Assembly: GCA_026120035.1 (NCBI GenBank) | Contig: JALRME010000012.1 | Span: 496,001-560,000 of the forward strand | Reading direction: 5' to 3' | Length of the DNA stretch: 64,000 bases | From: Coleophoma eucalyptorum | Taxonomy: Eukaryota > Ascomycota > Leotiomycetes > Helotiales > Dermateaceae | Part shown: positions 45,101 through 58,321 of the stretch, in pieces | How the letters are laid out: each line of letters begins with the position of its first letter | How positions within the stretch are numbered: position 1 is the first letter of the stretch | Program-made: the position numbers and the translations under genes | The notes under the pieces: model-generated | Database searches by the model: none | What the model saw: the letters and a program-made list of their open reading frames with translations, nothing else | Told to the model about the DNA's origin: nothing

Positions 45101-47424
45101 ATTCAATCTGCTGTGAAACCCATCTGGAGTTTAGATTTCATACATAAAATAAAATACAGACTATCATCATATCCCCGCCTGCCACGCGAGCCACAAGCAT
45201 CGACATGGCTCCGGAGGTGAGCGGGTATGTCCCGTTGGTATTGAATTAGGATCCTGGGCCTCATTGCTGGAACGACGCCGAGGTAAGTCCTCACTTTAGG
45301 GTAGAGCAAGGCACTACCAGTATCCAAATCCGTCTCAGACCTTACTGCTACAAGTTCTGCGGCACTAACCTAAGGGTGTTTAGGAGTCGTGATAATTATA
45401 CAGTCCCTTTATGAGTTTCAGGAGACGCGTATGCATTGGCAGAAAGAACTTGGCATGGATTTACTCATCAGCTCTACTCATCAGCTCTTAACACTTTCAT
45501 TTCTCCTTAGGCTTTCGTCGCTAACAGGACACGCAATCTTCTATCTTGAGATTTGCCCCCATTCCCCATGCTCAAGCCTCTTCTTCCTTCTTAATCTGGC
45601 AACCATGAAGTGTAAAAGAGTCTGTACTGTGGAATCCTCACGCGATAATGACGGTCCGAATATTCTCCTAACTGTTAGTGGGCCAAGCCTAGAGCAATGT
45701 GTTTCCGTAAAATATCTGCGATGCGAGATTGGACGCTTTTTAGAGAAGCAGTGGTTGTAACATGCTAATGAAGGGAGACTGCCGTTGTTCATGCATGAAT
45801 TCTTAGTTTGGGATTGGCCAGCATCAGCCTTCAAAAACTTCTGCACAGAACTTGCAGTCTTACATCACTACATCCGCAAGGTACACTATTTACATGTGTC
45901 AATCAGCCACAGCTTACGGCACTCCACGTCGTCCGAGCTAAACTTGAGTGGAACCGTGCCAATTTCTAAACTCTATGCTCTTGTGCATCTACCTATAACA
46001 TGTCCCTGTTCGGTAAACACAGACACAGGCCATGCAGCAGTCAGGAGTAACAACCTGGAAGGAGAAGGAAAGAGGGTGAAAAGATGGAATATTTAGAGTT
46101 TGATCTGCTAGAAACTCGAACTCTACTCCGACTACCTGCCCGACATGTACTAACCTCATTGATGGTGAAGCATGCAAAGCAAGTTTAGAGCTTGGCTGCT
46201 GAGAGTCATACACAGTCTGGCGCTTCTGGCTCTTGCTGTAATTTACTCTCTCCTAGTGGCCATATCGCCCACCGTAGATGGCATGCAATGACACCCTGCA
46301 ATACCTCTTTCTCATCCGAAACCTTTGGTGTGGTGGGGGCTACTTCCAGAAAAAATCAGAGATCGAAGTTATAGGTAAGAATATCTTTTCTTTCCTTCTT
46401 CTGTTTCCCACTTAGACCTGATTTACTAGCCTGCTTCTGCCTTCCAGGTTTTACATCCAAGATTTACATCCAATCAATTACGTCTTCCCTGCATGGTGAT
46501 GCTCTTGCAGAAAATCAATCATTGTCGCTTCTGAGTCTTTACATGCTTCGCAATCCTCCTCAGGTCGCCATTTGTAATTTCTGGGGAGATGGGGCTGGAG
46601 ATTGATCACTGATCGACTTTGCCAAGTCGGAGATATATATTTGAGAGGGATGTACCCCTTTGGGAAGAAGGGAGAGGTTTACGATGATACGAGAAAGACA
46701 AGGTCGCGCGCCTCAGCATCCTGGGGGCTGGATTGTCGTGGCTGCCTGCCTCGGAGGACTGGCTTTCACCAACTTTTGCCCCTTTTGTCTTTCGCGTTAC
46801 CTACCCAGCCAGGAAAGAAATTGAACATCTGGGTTGTGTCTGCACCAAGCGAGGATGGTCAGGCTGCCCTGCTCTGGTTTGCTGGCGCTGATTGTTTTCC
46901 CTGGAGGAATTCGCTGCCCTTGCCGGTTTTGCTATGTCATGGGTTAGCGAGCGAGCAAACGCTGCCTTGAAATTCCTTAGGCAGATAGATTGCAAGTGGG
47001 AATTACCCGTCTTTGTTGTGACGATGCCTCCTCTCCAAAGGCTAGCATTACTTGTACGACGACCAGTGTTGTGGCTTCATGGTTTTGCTTCTCTGGAAAT
47101 TGCCCTTCGTAAAAGGCCCAGGGCTGAGAGGGATCCGACATTGGAATTTGTAATACGAGTTCCTTCTAATAGCGGAATCTAAAAACCAGCTAATTGGGAG
47201 GCTTCGGGCCTTTGTTTGAATCACGTTAGGAGGCATTTTGTAGCCGAGAAGTGAAAATGCCTTTTAATGATCTTCTTCAATTCTGTGCAGAGTCAGTTAC
47301 ATCGGTCTCCCTAGGACCTATACCACCCTCTATTTTTCTGCGACAGTCTTCGAGATCATGCCTATCATGCCAAATTAATCACCTTGGATAAAAAGAATTT
47401 ACAGAGAAGAGCTCATGGGATAAT

Positions 47425-47435
47425 GGGGGGGGGGG
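47425..47435. repeat. G11 homopolymer
   Basis: Eleven consecutive G residues in the large gene-less region. Confidence 0.9.
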
Positions 47436-48770
47436 TGCATAGGATATCGCAGCTTGTGCCAGGCTCGATGAGCATCTTGTTCTTTCCTTGCGTACGAATC
47501 TCTCCAATTTGATGCTAGACATCTGTCTTGGTTACGGTAAACAAATCCATCTATTGGAGAGTCTTCTCGACAATCCATGTTGCTATCATAGCAGCCGTTC
47601 GAAACTCCACATCGTCAAATGCATGCAACGAACGCTGCAGTATCTGATAATACCCAATGCCAACGCGATAAAGAACCAGACCTATTTTCTCCAATAAGAG
47701 CAATCAATATCGAGAGACAACTTTAATGGCCTCATTGATAGTGCTGACCTTGAGGCTGAGGCAGAGGCGCTTGTGGGGTTACGATTCTATTGTCAGGTAT
47801 ATGCAATCGTATCTCTCACACAATCTCTTCACTAGTAGGTGTTCTCTCTATGCTGCTATTCAATGAAGAAGCTCATAGGAAGGTATTGTCTGAGAAAGTA
47901 CCAGTTGGTAGAGGACAATGAGCACACTTCCTCTGTTGGCAGAAGACTTTCCAGATCTCTCGCCAGTGCGGATAGAGAGGATGTTTAGAGGAACAAGTGC
48001 TACTGCTACTCCCCGTAACGTAGTATGCCTACTTTTAATGTGTCCTGGATAAGAAATGCATTGCATTTAGTATCGATGCCCTAGATCAGTGACTCGCAAG
48101 GGCAACGGGAGATCTTAAAAACTAGTAACCTATCTGTCAACCTAAGAACAGAATCATATTGGTGCTATATACTCTTATGAGTTAGCAAGCAGCCAGTGAA
48201 GTACTTGGCTAGCTGACTTTCCATCTCATACTCCGAAAATTGTCTGAAGAAGTCTAAGGTAATTCGCTAACCCTGTGCTTCCTTACTTAGTTTAATGCCT
48301 CTCAGAATAGCACGATAGGGTTAGTATCCTCAAAATGTGAGCCCATCCACCCATCAGATCTGTTATGTCATTCCTCTTCAGGCAAAGACTGGGGATGCTG
48401 GTTACCGACTGCATCAAACTCGAGCAATATGCGCATACCTCGAGCTTGTTTACCGCGTGCTTCAGAAAGAAGTTTGGACCCGGCGCTAAGGTTATTCAAT
48501 GGGGGTAATGCAAGAGTTGGAGTTTATCGATTTTGGGCTTTGCCAGGTTGCTCAATAGCAATCTTGTTCCTTTGTACCTGTCCTCAGTACTGCATAGTGC
48601 ATAGCCCTGGGAATTTACCGTCCTGCAGTTCTCTACAAAGACAAGTGGGTTTTGTATCTGTCCACAAGCGCCATGAATTAGGCCAGAATCCATGATATTG
48701 ACATCAGAGTTCCGGACCCGAGGAACCTGTGTAGGACCCACTCTTTTGAAGTGTTTCTAAGTTTGTTCGA

Positions 48771-48814
48771 GTGGTGATGATGGTGGTGGTGGTAGTAGTA
48801 GTAGCAGTAGTAGC
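48771..48814. repeat. GTG/GTA trinucleotide microsatellite
   Basis: Imperfect run of GTG, then GTA and GCA triplets; non-coding context. Confidence 0.8.
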
Positions 48815-51800
48815 TCCATGGGCTTCCTCTGGCAGTAACTTGGTGCAGCTTACAAGCAATGACACACCGCTGTTTTCATACATACCTGAGATAGGGCTTC
48901 TTTTAAACTTTCCACAAAAGTTCAGCGTTTAGGTGCATATAGGTAAAAATCTAACTGGCGAGGCTGCAAGTCGAGTGTCTTGAATACCCAGGTAGGTTCT
49001 TGAAGATACTTCGGAGTCCATTTTGCTCGAGGGTATGGTAGAGATATAGTTATCAGCTTGCTCGATGCATACGTTATGTAGCAGTGTATATATTCTGCAA
49101 CGGCAGGACAAAGCTGGTATCAAGAGTTTAGAGGTTCAGCAAGAGAATTTTGTTCAGTTTGAAATCCACAATGTAATATATAAGAACTACGAGCAGAATA
49201 GTTTCAACAAGCACCCTCTTTCAAGCTATTCTGAGCATCCTTTTGCAATAGCACAATATGGTTGTGAAGATTTTTGAAAATACTTAGGTTTTGGTGCAAG
49301 TTATTTCGGGCCGTCAGAATCTGAAGGCTAAACTGTACACACAGGATATAAAGTCCAGCTACCCATGAATGGATATTTTAAAGGCTTTGTTTGCAGTAGT
49401 CTGAGGTTTGCCGTGTGACCCACAAGTCTCGTACAACAGGCTGCAAGGAGTTCTGTGGTGGGCATCAACTTGGATGGGTATTGGATGCATTGAAGAACGC
49501 ATTTCCGAACACTGCAGCATGGTCAAGTGCCCATTAGATCTGGCGGGTTACATTTAAGGGATGGAAGAGGTCTTCGATCCCACGTTCTAGTCTCGGCGTT
49601 GTTAAGATGCTTTGAGACACTCTACTTTCTAAGACTGCCCGGTGGTCTGTAACTATGGAATACTCGGGATATTTTTAAACAGACTTCAGCTAGGTCATGG
49701 AGATGGTAGTAACCACGAGCTTGCTTTCATGGGAGCCTTGGTGCTAGCTATATGACTGCAAACCGGCGTATGCTTTCACGATATCATTTAAGTATCGAAA
49801 TACATCAAGTGTCGGCTCTGTAGGGTTACAAATTGGAGAACTGGAAGGGTAAACATGGAAAAGAGCGGTGAGGCCGAAGCATACGGCATTTCAGAAGAGT
49901 TAGCAGGTGAGGTAGTACTCCACGAGGAGGCTCAGGAAAGATGAAGAGACTAAGAAGGTGATATGCTCGTTCTATGAAATTGACTTCATTGTTTCTCTCT
50001 AGTTCCAGTAATTTTGTCTGATTGTTTCCGTACATTAACAACGAGTTAAAGCAGGCAGGGTAGATTTACAGCATCTAAAGAAGACAGTCTATTAAGCAAA
50101 GGTACAACAAATAAATGGACAATGTCCCTCAGAACGACCCCAGCCCCTTATTTATATCTATCTGCTGGTTAATTGTCCACTGGGATGTATCAAAACCATT
50201 GATTTGGTGGCGTGAGGGTTTATCCTGTGTCTCAAAAAAAAAACAGAACCGTCCTGGAATTGAACATCTCCAGCTCGCGTGCCACACTCAATTGTTCATT
50301 TACATCCTCTTAACAACCCGGACGCTCTCTCACGAGCCGAGGATGTTATTTATTTTCATTCGAAGAGGATGGCGGATATTGATTGGAGAAATTACGAGAA
50401 CAGGATCGACGTCGAGAGAGTGGAAGATCAGTATACGTCTAAAAGTGACATGTCCTTGAGAGGGTTAAACACTACGGCGTGAGAGAAGGGATACGAGAGC
50501 CTTGATTATTGCGCGGGCCCCAGAGTCAGTTAAGCTGTTAATGAATAGAGTAACTGCAGCCTAGAGTTGAGCAGCAGCAGAGCCCGCAGTTTGCATTCAG
50601 AACTACCTGAGCTAAACTGCTCATACATGCTGCATCGACCAGAGTGAGGCTGCGCTAGCAGGTGGGAGCCTATCGGGCATGTACTGTAGCATCATCAGCT
50701 GAGGCATTAGCGAAGAACTACAAGCAGGAAAACCACAGCTGAGCAATACGCTGCAATGAAGAAGAACATGACGTGAAGAAAAAACCGCAACCCCAATGAA
50801 TGCCATTTTCATCATCCAGACACCCGTTTCTCTCACCGAGCCAGCGAGCCAAGAGTCCAGTACTTTGCCTTGCTCGCGTACTCGGTGGTCAGAAAGGGGC
50901 AGGTCGAGAATTATAGCCGAGTGGTTGCAGCTTCGCATGTGCGACAGGGGACACATTCATCTTGGGCGATGACGAAAAAAATAAAGAGCCGCAATGATCC
51001 TCTCATGACGGTCTTAATGTTCAGCACGGCAGACTCACATGTATCTTGACTTAAGATTGTCCTTGGGTCGTGCCCATCATTTCCCGCATACTTACGTGCA
51101 TGCATGCAAGCAAGACACACAGCCTTGATGTATGGCGAAGTCAACGGTGTGGTTGGTGGGGGGGTTAAAATGAGCCGCATTTACAGCCTAGGGAGCAGCA
51201 TTCTGCCCTCCAGTCTGTGCAGAAAATGAAGGAAGGACGCGGTGCCCACCACGGAATGAGACTGGATAACGCGAGCATTTTCATGGTCTTCTACTTTCCA
51301 ACAGTGGCTGTGCGGGTACGACCAGGTGCGGCGACTTGAATATAGTGGTTAGTTGGAGTTGAGGCTGTGCAGTACACCGCAGCACAGTTAAGCGGTCGTT
51401 CTCAGCCCCCCGAACTAATTGATGAGAGTGCCGTAAGAAGCATGCACGCATCCTTTGATCGCCGTGCCTCCCCCATCCTCTCCTATCCTGTCTATATCGC
51501 TTGGGTAAGTCTAGGCCCGACGATGGGAATGGATGGGATAGATGCATTAGGACGCGAAGGGATGCCATGCAATGGTGGAAGGGAATTGGGGAATGGGGAA
51601 AGAAGGAAGGAATGATGGGCTTTTGTGGATCAAAAGTTTCAGGACCGAACAAACTTTTGGCATGAGACTGACAGCTGGCTTGGATTTGAGGTCTTGGAGA
51701 TACCCACTCCCACAGCTCCTCCCGCCGGCCATGGCTTCTTTTGAATTGCATATCTCTTTCTTCCCCACAAGCCGGAATGGTTGGGTTAAGGTTCCCTCTT

Positions 51801-52957
51801 GCCTATTGAGTTGGGTCCGCCCTAGAGCAAGCATCTCACTTACTCACTCAAGCTTTCCGGTCTCGCGAAGCTCCCAGGTACAAAATAGGCACAGGCCGGT
51901 AATTTCGAACGAGCGATGCTGCACAGAGAGAGAAAAGTGTTCTTATGGCTCTTGCGGCTCTTACGTACTGCTTTCGTCGATCGGGGAGCTGCCATCTCAT
52001 GAAGTGAGATGTCTGAAACCATGACCGCTTGATGTATAAACAACGTTTGTGGTGTCGTTCATACCAGAAGTGTCAAAATGATGTCCCGTTCCAGAAGTAG
52101 TTGTCGCATACCTGACCGTCGGGTCTCGCGTGGTCATGCCAAAAGAGCCAACTACCCTATGCTCACATTCATGCTAATGCAAACCCTCGCGTTGCCCAAC
52201 CTTGCTTGCCCTCTCTGCTCTCCTGCACGCGTCCAGTGTTTCCAGGTTACCTCGTCCTCCTTGTCAGCCCTGTACACTGTAGTGTGCTTAGTCTGCCTCG
52301 GGAGCACCACAGCCACGTCCTAACACCCACCGGGCTTTTATCGTCTGCAGTTCCCCTATGGCAGGCCCACACAGGATGATGCCTCTGAAAGTGCGTTCGG
52401 TGGTCCACGGGGCTAGCATCGACTGGGCCAGCGAGCGTAGACATGGCAGTGTCCTGATGGCATCAGGACCATTGTATGGTGCCCTTGCCATAATGGGTGA
52501 AGCTTGAACGAGGCTCCGTCCCGCTTGTCTACTCTGCCTTATCGTGAGTGTGAGCTTTAACATTAACCTCTAAAGTTAGCTAGCGCGCGACTTCCCGCCC
52601 GCACGCTTCACCTTACTCGGCTCTGACATCCCAAACCCTCCCATTCCCATCCATCCCATCCCCATCTCCATCTCGACTTCGTCAGTCCACGACCGCTTCA
52701 TCCTTACCTTCCTCTCATTGTGTTTGCGTGGAATTTGATCCCACGACTTCTCCCACATCTAGCTCATAATAACCCTTTGTGCCGCCCTTCTTAGCCTTCG
52801 CCTTCTCTCTTCTACGTTCCTGGCGGTAGCCGGCCTACACTGCTCCCAATTCTCCGACCCCGTCTCGTCGTGTCTCGTCTCGTCGCAAGGCAGGCAAGGC
52901 ATTAAGACTCCACGCCTACCTACACCCACGACTCGACCGACTCACCGAGGCTGCAAT

Positions 52958-52996
52958 ATGACCACCAGCCCACCGCGATTACCACTCTTCTTCTGA
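52958..52996 (+). other. Short upstream reading frame ahead of the 1151-aa C2H2 regulator
   Basis: ATG at 52958 followed by 11 sense codons and TGA at 52994-52996, 86 nt before the main ATG. If this DNA is in the mature leader it is an upstream open reading frame that could limit translation of the regulator. A leader intron could remove it; I cannot tell. Confidence 0.35.
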
Positions 52997-53082
52997 CTGC
53001 ATCGTAGCTGGCTGGCCTTGTTTTGTTGAGGACTGTATTGCTTTAACCTTCTTCTCCCTCCGACCGTTCGTGGCACAGCGTG

Positions 53083-56000
53083 ATGTCTTCAACATACACT
53101 ACCTCTCCAGACAGTAACAACGTGGGCAGCCATAACGACCCCTTCTACATGCCAACCACGCCGCTGGAATCAACAACATTTCTATCACCCTACAACTATT
53201 CCCATACCCTTAGCAATTCTGCAAGCCCCTCCTATAACTTAGAGAGCACCCCGGGAGAGAGTGTATCCGACTACAGCGAATTCCCCTCGAGCGAATATAC
53301 CCTCGACGACGAATTCTTCGGCGTGAACTTCGACGCCGACCTCCAAGAGCACCTACCGTCTTCCTTCCTGACGCTCGATACAGACCTTCCGCCGCCACTT
53401 ACCCATTCACAATCCGACCCATCTCCCCTCACAGCAGCTCATCCTGCCACGACTTCCGCAACCTCGCGCTACCCGATCAGTCCTATACAGTCTACTACGC
53501 CAAGTACACCATCTCCAAGAACGCAGGCAAATGATAGCAAGGCTCCAACGAGAATCTCGCAGCACGAATTGATCACTGGTTTGCAAAAAGCGAGGGCCCA
53601 GAAATTCCCCTCGTCTACGCCGATCCACCCCACGACACTACAATTGACTCCCGACCATAGTGGTAGCAGTCGAACCAGTGCAGAGGGTAACGAACCTTCC
53701 AAAATGGCATATTCGAGAGGCAGTCCTCAAGTGACAATCTCGCAATGGGGAGAGTCGCAATTTGCCGACGCGGGGCTGGACGCAATAAACAACGACTTCA
53801 TCAACCACCAGCGAGCACCTGAATATCCTTCTCAAATTTCGAATCCTCGGGATGATGATGGGTCATGGCTGCCTAGTAAGGCAACAGGTCAGGCTGGTCT
53901 GGACCCCGAACACCGCAAAATGATAGGGCAGACAGAGGTTCCCACTTTACGAGAACAGGAAGAGGAGCGACATATCCAGCAAAAGAACACTCAGGTCAAA
54001 GATTGGGTCTCACATACCGTCCCTGAAGATTTTGCGCCAGTACCGGGGCCATCCTACTTCAATCAGTACGCGCCTTCAGACACAGACTCTGTCCGCCGAT
54101 TAAAATTTGTAGACGAGGCTCGTGACATCAAGCCCGTCGATGATGCTGCGAGTATACGTGAGAACAAACCCCGCGACGGAGATGTATTCTATAATCTCAA
54201 GACCGACGGCTTTCGAACGGGTTTGAGCGACGACGATTTGAGTTTGATCGTCGGCCGTCACTGGAATGAAACTCCCGCAGTACCTGGCATTACAACCACA
54301 AAAGTACAGCCACCAACAGCCAATGCCGCAATTATGAAATTTACGGAGAATGCTGATCGGTTTTCCGTTATCTCGCGAAGAGCGACCTGGGGTACCAGGC
54401 GGCTCAGCGATTCGGACATTGAATCTGTTGTAGATGGCAGCTTCTTGAAGAAGATGTCCATTAATGATAGAGAACTAGAACGAAAACCATCTAATATCTT
54501 TGCTAGAATGATGCCCAAGAAAAGTAGCAGCAACCTCAAGCGATCTCATAGTACAAGCAAGGAATTTCAAGAAAACGTCTCGGCTCAGACGGGTCACCGA
54601 AAGGAGAGCATGGGAGGTCTTGTACCACCACCCAGAAATAACAGTTTTGGCAGACCCCAAGCGCAGCTGCCGAGCATCAATACGGCCTTTGCAGCCATGG
54701 CAGGGCCACTTGCAGCTGTGGGAACAACCCATGCACGCAGCGGCTCGGTGAGCGCTGTGGGCTCAGGGCCAGTGTCTGCAACATCTCCCAAAAGCCCAGG
54801 TAATCTGACCGGGTTTGCACGGAATGTCATCAAGAGAGCAAGAAGTCGAAGTGACCTACCACGGCATGGCAGCTCTGACCAATCAGAACCTGGCCTTGCA
54901 GGTCTTTGGAGAGGTGCCGGAGGACCTCCTGTCCCGAATACCTCCTTCCAATCAACATCAGCTCCGCGGCCAGCAGAGGAGCCAGATGTCAAGCCAGCAG
55001 CAGACTTACTTGATCAGGATGATGAAGATGATGAAGATGAAGACGAGGCGGATGAAATGGATCACAGAATGAGCACATCCCAGGATACAGTTCCAATCGA
55101 ACCTACTTACGAAGGTTTCAAGGCTCATATACGGCGACTCAATCCAAACATGGCTCCCCAATATAATTGGCTTATTAACCGAATATCTCAGCAACAAGAG
55201 ATCCGGTACAAGAATCTTTTGACGGCGCGAGTAAAGCACTTACAGGCCATAAATAAGGGAGGTTGTTCCTCAGGTCAACACTGCCTAGCCATTGGTGGCA
55301 AAGCCACCTTGTATGATGTCAAGGGTAAAGTTCGAGAGCAGAGCGCCTCTGCAGCACTGTCTCTCATGACGGATTTCCACGAGGATGATCCGAGCCTTGG
55401 CGATGCTGCATTGAATGCCGACTCTTTCCCCGTGGGAGTTCCGATACCACCAACGCGAAGCTTGCCAGCAGAGTTTGAATGCCAGCTATGCTTCAAGTCG
55501 AAGAAATTTCAGAAGCCATCAGACTGGACGAAACATGTTCATGAAGATGTTCAGCCCTTTACTTGCACATATGAGAAGTGTAAAGAACCCAAGTCCTTCA
55601 AGAGAAAGGCGGATTGGGTCAGGCATGAGAATGAGCGACATCGCCATCTGGAATGGTGGGTCTGCCAAGTTGATGATTGCAAGCATCCATGTTACCGCAA
55701 GGACAATTTCCTCCAACATCTTGTTCGGGAACACAAATTGCCAGAGCCAAGGCAAAAGACCAAGGCAGCTATTAAGAAGGCTAGACAAGTAGAGCCGGCG
55801 TGGCTTATGCTGGATAGCTGTCATCATGAAACGACTAACAGACCTCAAGACGAGCCTTGCAAGTTCTGTGGCAACACATTCAACACCTGGAAGAAGCTGA
55901 CAGTACACCTTGCGAAACACATGGAGTATATCAGTCTTCCAATCCTCAAATTGGTGGATGAAAGGCATGTCGAACCAGATACAATTATCAGTCCTGTCGA

Positions 56001-56538
56001 GAAGATTCCGACTCCAATCACCCCCATGACGAAGATTGAAACTGGAGGAAGCCCATTTAGCTTCCAAAATGTATCACCGCACCCTCCAATTCCACAACAA
56101 TACGCAGGGGGATATCAACAAGCTGCATTCTATGCACCAAATGGCTCTCTTGGAGTGCAGACTCCAATGCCACCGCAAATTCCGCAGCAGATGGCCTTCC
56201 ACCCAGCTCCTACATACAACAACCCCAGTTTGTACCGAATGGAACAAAGTCGGGGCTTCGAACCTATAGATTCTACTTTTGCTCCTATCCCAGCGCAAAC
56301 ATTTATATCACCCCCACGCCAACATCAATATTCGATGTCTCAGGGATATGTGGCAAGGACTCCCGTCCAATCTGATTTCCAGACTGGTAATATGCTTGGT
56401 ATCAATACGGCTGGATTTGGGTTTGACGGCATGCCTCTTTCAGCCGATGCATCCTTCCAGCAAACATCCTTATCGCATCCAGGGAGTGTGTCTCCATATG
56501 ACCATTCACTACCGACGAATCAATATTTCCAACAGTAA
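53083..56538 (+). CDS. Large C2H2 zinc-finger transcription regulator
   Basis: A single exon of 1151 residues beginning MSSTYTTSPDSNN. About 790 residues of Ser/Pro/Thr-rich, probably disordered sequence include an acidic run at about 645-660. The zinc-finger block at about 800-952 contains CQLC...H, CTYEKCKEPKSF...H, CQVDDCKHPCYRKDNFLQH and a last finger CKFCGNTFNTWKKLTVHLAKH with a following conserved-looking MEYISLPILKLVDE. A Gln/Pro-rich tail completes the protein. This finger arrangement (three adjacent fingers, a spacer, then a final finger) is seen in a family of uncharacterised Pezizomycotina C2H2 proteins. Nuclear DNA binding is inferred and I give no gene name. The gene is divergent from the Zn2Cys6 regulator across 12.5 kb and has a CT-rich leader with a short upstream frame. 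Confidence 0.88.
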   Translation: MSSTYTTSPDSNNVGSHNDPFYMPTTPLESTTFLSPYNYSHTLSNSASPSYNLESTPGESVSDYSEFPSSEYTLDDEFFGVNFDADLQEHLPSSFLTLDTDLPPPLTHSQSDPSPLTAAHPATTSATSRYPISPIQSTTPSTPSPRTQANDSKAPTRISQHELITGLQKARAQKFPSSTPIHPTTLQLTPDHSGSSRTSAEGNEPSKMAYSRGSPQVTISQWGESQFADAGLDAINNDFINHQRAPEYPSQISNPRDDDGSWLPSKATGQAGLDPEHRKMIGQTEVPTLREQEEERHIQQKNTQVKDWVSHTVPEDFAPVPGPSYFNQYAPSDTDSVRRLKFVDEARDIKPVDDAASIRENKPRDGDVFYNLKTDGFRTGLSDDDLSLIVGRHWNETPAVPGITTTKVQPPTANAAIMKFTENADRFSVISRRATWGTRRLSDSDIESVVDGSFLKKMSINDRELERKPSNIFARMMPKKSSSNLKRSHSTSKEFQENVSAQTGHRKESMGGLVPPPRNNSFGRPQAQLPSINTAFAAMAGPLAAVGTTHARSGSVSAVGSGPVSATSPKSPGNLTGFARNVIKRARSRSDLPRHGSSDQSEPGLAGLWRGAGGPPVPNTSFQSTSAPRPAEEPDVKPAADLLDQDDEDDEDEDEADEMDHRMSTSQDTVPIEPTYEGFKAHIRRLNPNMAPQYNWLINRISQQQEIRYKNLLTARVKHLQAINKGGCSSGQHCLAIGGKATLYDVKGKVREQSASAALSLMTDFHEDDPSLGDAALNADSFPVGVPIPPTRSLPAEFECQLCFKSKKFQKPSDWTKHVHEDVQPFTCTYEKCKEPKSFKRKADWVRHENERHRHLEWWVCQVDDCKHPCYRKDNFLQHLVREHKLPEPRQKTKAAIKKARQVEPAWLMLDSCHHETTNRPQDEPCKFCGNTFNTWKKLTVHLAKHMEYISLPILKLVDERHVEPDTIISPVEKIPTPITPMTKIETGGSPFSFQNVSPHPPIPQQYAGGYQQAAFYAPNGSLGVQTPMPPQIPQQMAFHPAPTYNNPSLYRMEQSRGFEPIDSTFAPIPAQTFISPPRQHQYSMSQGYVARTPVQSDFQTGNMLGINTAGFGFDGMPLSADASFQQTSLSHPGSVSPYDHSLPTNQYFQQ

Positions 56539-58321
56539 TGCTTTCCATGCCAAGGATGCAAACTCTGTTTCTTCCCATATTTATTGGTGCATCATGGAGT
56601 TGCGAGAGCGCGGCATTTTTGACTTTCATATTTCATTTCTTATATATGTACGAAGTGGTATGGGATAACGCAACTGGCGAAGGGAGGTGTTATGATGGTT
56701 GGATGCTCACGGCCTGTTTCTATCTTTTTTTTTCAGATACCAAGAGCGAGCATGTTGCTTGTCCTATAGACGGCGTTGTCTGTCCCGCACTGTGCAGTTT
56801 TATATTTGTCTGTCACTTCCTATGAAATAAACGAGTACTATGAAATTATAAACTGAGATTTTATCATCTCTCCCTTCAACTTTTTAATAACACTTTCCTC
56901 GTGATGTCACGCAACTTTTGTTTATAAAGTTCTTCATATCGACAACGATCAAGGTCACGAAATCCGCATCCTTCGTACTCGTCACTAGGCAGATTCATCC
57001 TTTCAGCCACACGTGGAAAAGGTTGGGTGGATAAAATCATGAAACGTGAATCCCCCAGATGAAGGAAGGAATCGCCAATCCTATGACGCCCCACCATTGC
57101 CTATCCTGGCCTCGGAGCTGAACTACATAGTCCCTATAGTAGTAGCTCATCTGGACTGCTTCCCCTACCTCGGTCATAAGAGTCCCACAGATCCGCTTCG
57201 GCCGCCATGTGGGCTATAAGATGGATTAAGTATATAAGAAAACAGACGTCATGTTTCAGGTCTCTGCCTCTCTTCCCCTTTCCTCTTTCAGACTGAATCC
57301 CCTGTACCTCCCCGGCTAGAATCCTGCTCCGCCGTTCCCGACACTCAAGCTTCCAGGCTTCGGGTGGCTGGGTCTGGTAGTCGAAGTACGAGAAACATCT
57401 TGTGCCCTTGCATCTCTCCATAGCAAGGTCCTGGAATGGGTAGGTGCTCTTCTACTGCATTGCTCCTTCTTGTTTCGGTGGTGTTTGTTTGGGATGTGTA
57501 GGTATGGCTCTTTACCCACTCGATTCAAACAAATTCCTCTGTTTTGGTTTCGGAAAGGGAATGTTTGGAGGGTAAGAGTGGAGGACTTCCTTGTTTTGGT
57601 TTGTTGGACTTGCCTTGTTCATCAACCTTGCCTCTGCCCGCTGCTCGCTTAGTTTTTACCTGTTTAAGCATCGAGGTGGATTGCAGACTATGGGAGGGGG
57701 AAGGGGAGGGTCGAGAAGGTCAGGTCTAGTCATGCACAGCTCCCGAATCTGTCCTTTGAAGCACCCCGAGCCCATTGGCCAAGAGCATAGAAAGACATTC
57801 AGGAGAAGATGTCTATGGAGGACGAGAGGTAGGTAGGTTGAGGTGCCAAATCCGTGGCCCTCTATGTGTGTCTTAGGCCAATTAACATAGCTATACACCA
57901 CCTCGGAGAACTGGAGCAGAATCTCTATTCCAGTCATTGAGGCACTTGGTAACTATAAAAGGAAATCAAGGCTGCTTTTATACGAGAGTTTCCTTAATCA
58001 CTATGAGATCCAACGCGTGAACCAACCTGAAAAGATAACAAAGGCCTATACCTACTACAACTAAAACTACGTTGGAGAAAGATTATTCATAAACCATGTA
58101 TAGCCTCAATAGGAACATACATACATAAAATTATTTAGCTATATAGGCTTCATTCTTCTCCTGATACTTCTAGTTGACTCGTTGATAAGTATCGAATTTG
58201 GTTCATGTTGTGCCAGGAGAGTGAATTTAAGCGAGTTATCATTTTGAGCAACATGCACGTGGTAAGCAAGATATTGATTGAATGAGCCGACACCGGTGAT
58301 TCTCCCCCACGAAAACCCGAT
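56539..58321. other. Intergenic between the C2H2 regulator and the HET gene
   Basis: 1.78 kb. The first 330 bp are T-rich and likely hold the 3' untranslated region (AATAAA-like at 56825). The last 400 bp are A/T-rich. Only chance frames were seen. Confidence 0.5.

Larger units (their letters stand above)
40607..53082. other. 12.5 kb region without recognisable genes between two divergent regulators
   Basis: I read both strands and found only short frames without motifs. Composition is mixed and not uniformly A/T-rich, so it is not an obvious RIP-degraded transposon island. Simple repeats occur at 41374-41419 (GT-rich), 42116-42140, 47425-47435 (G11) and 48771-48814. The last 500 bp are pyrimidine-rich and look like the leader of the gene at 53083. 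Long leaders, non-coding transcripts or distal control elements could all be present; sequence alone does not decide. Confidence 0.5.

Noticed and set aside
46602..47182. Overlapping 122- and 96-codon frames in the 12.5 kb desert
   Set aside because: No motif, no supporting splice structure and no resemblance to known families.
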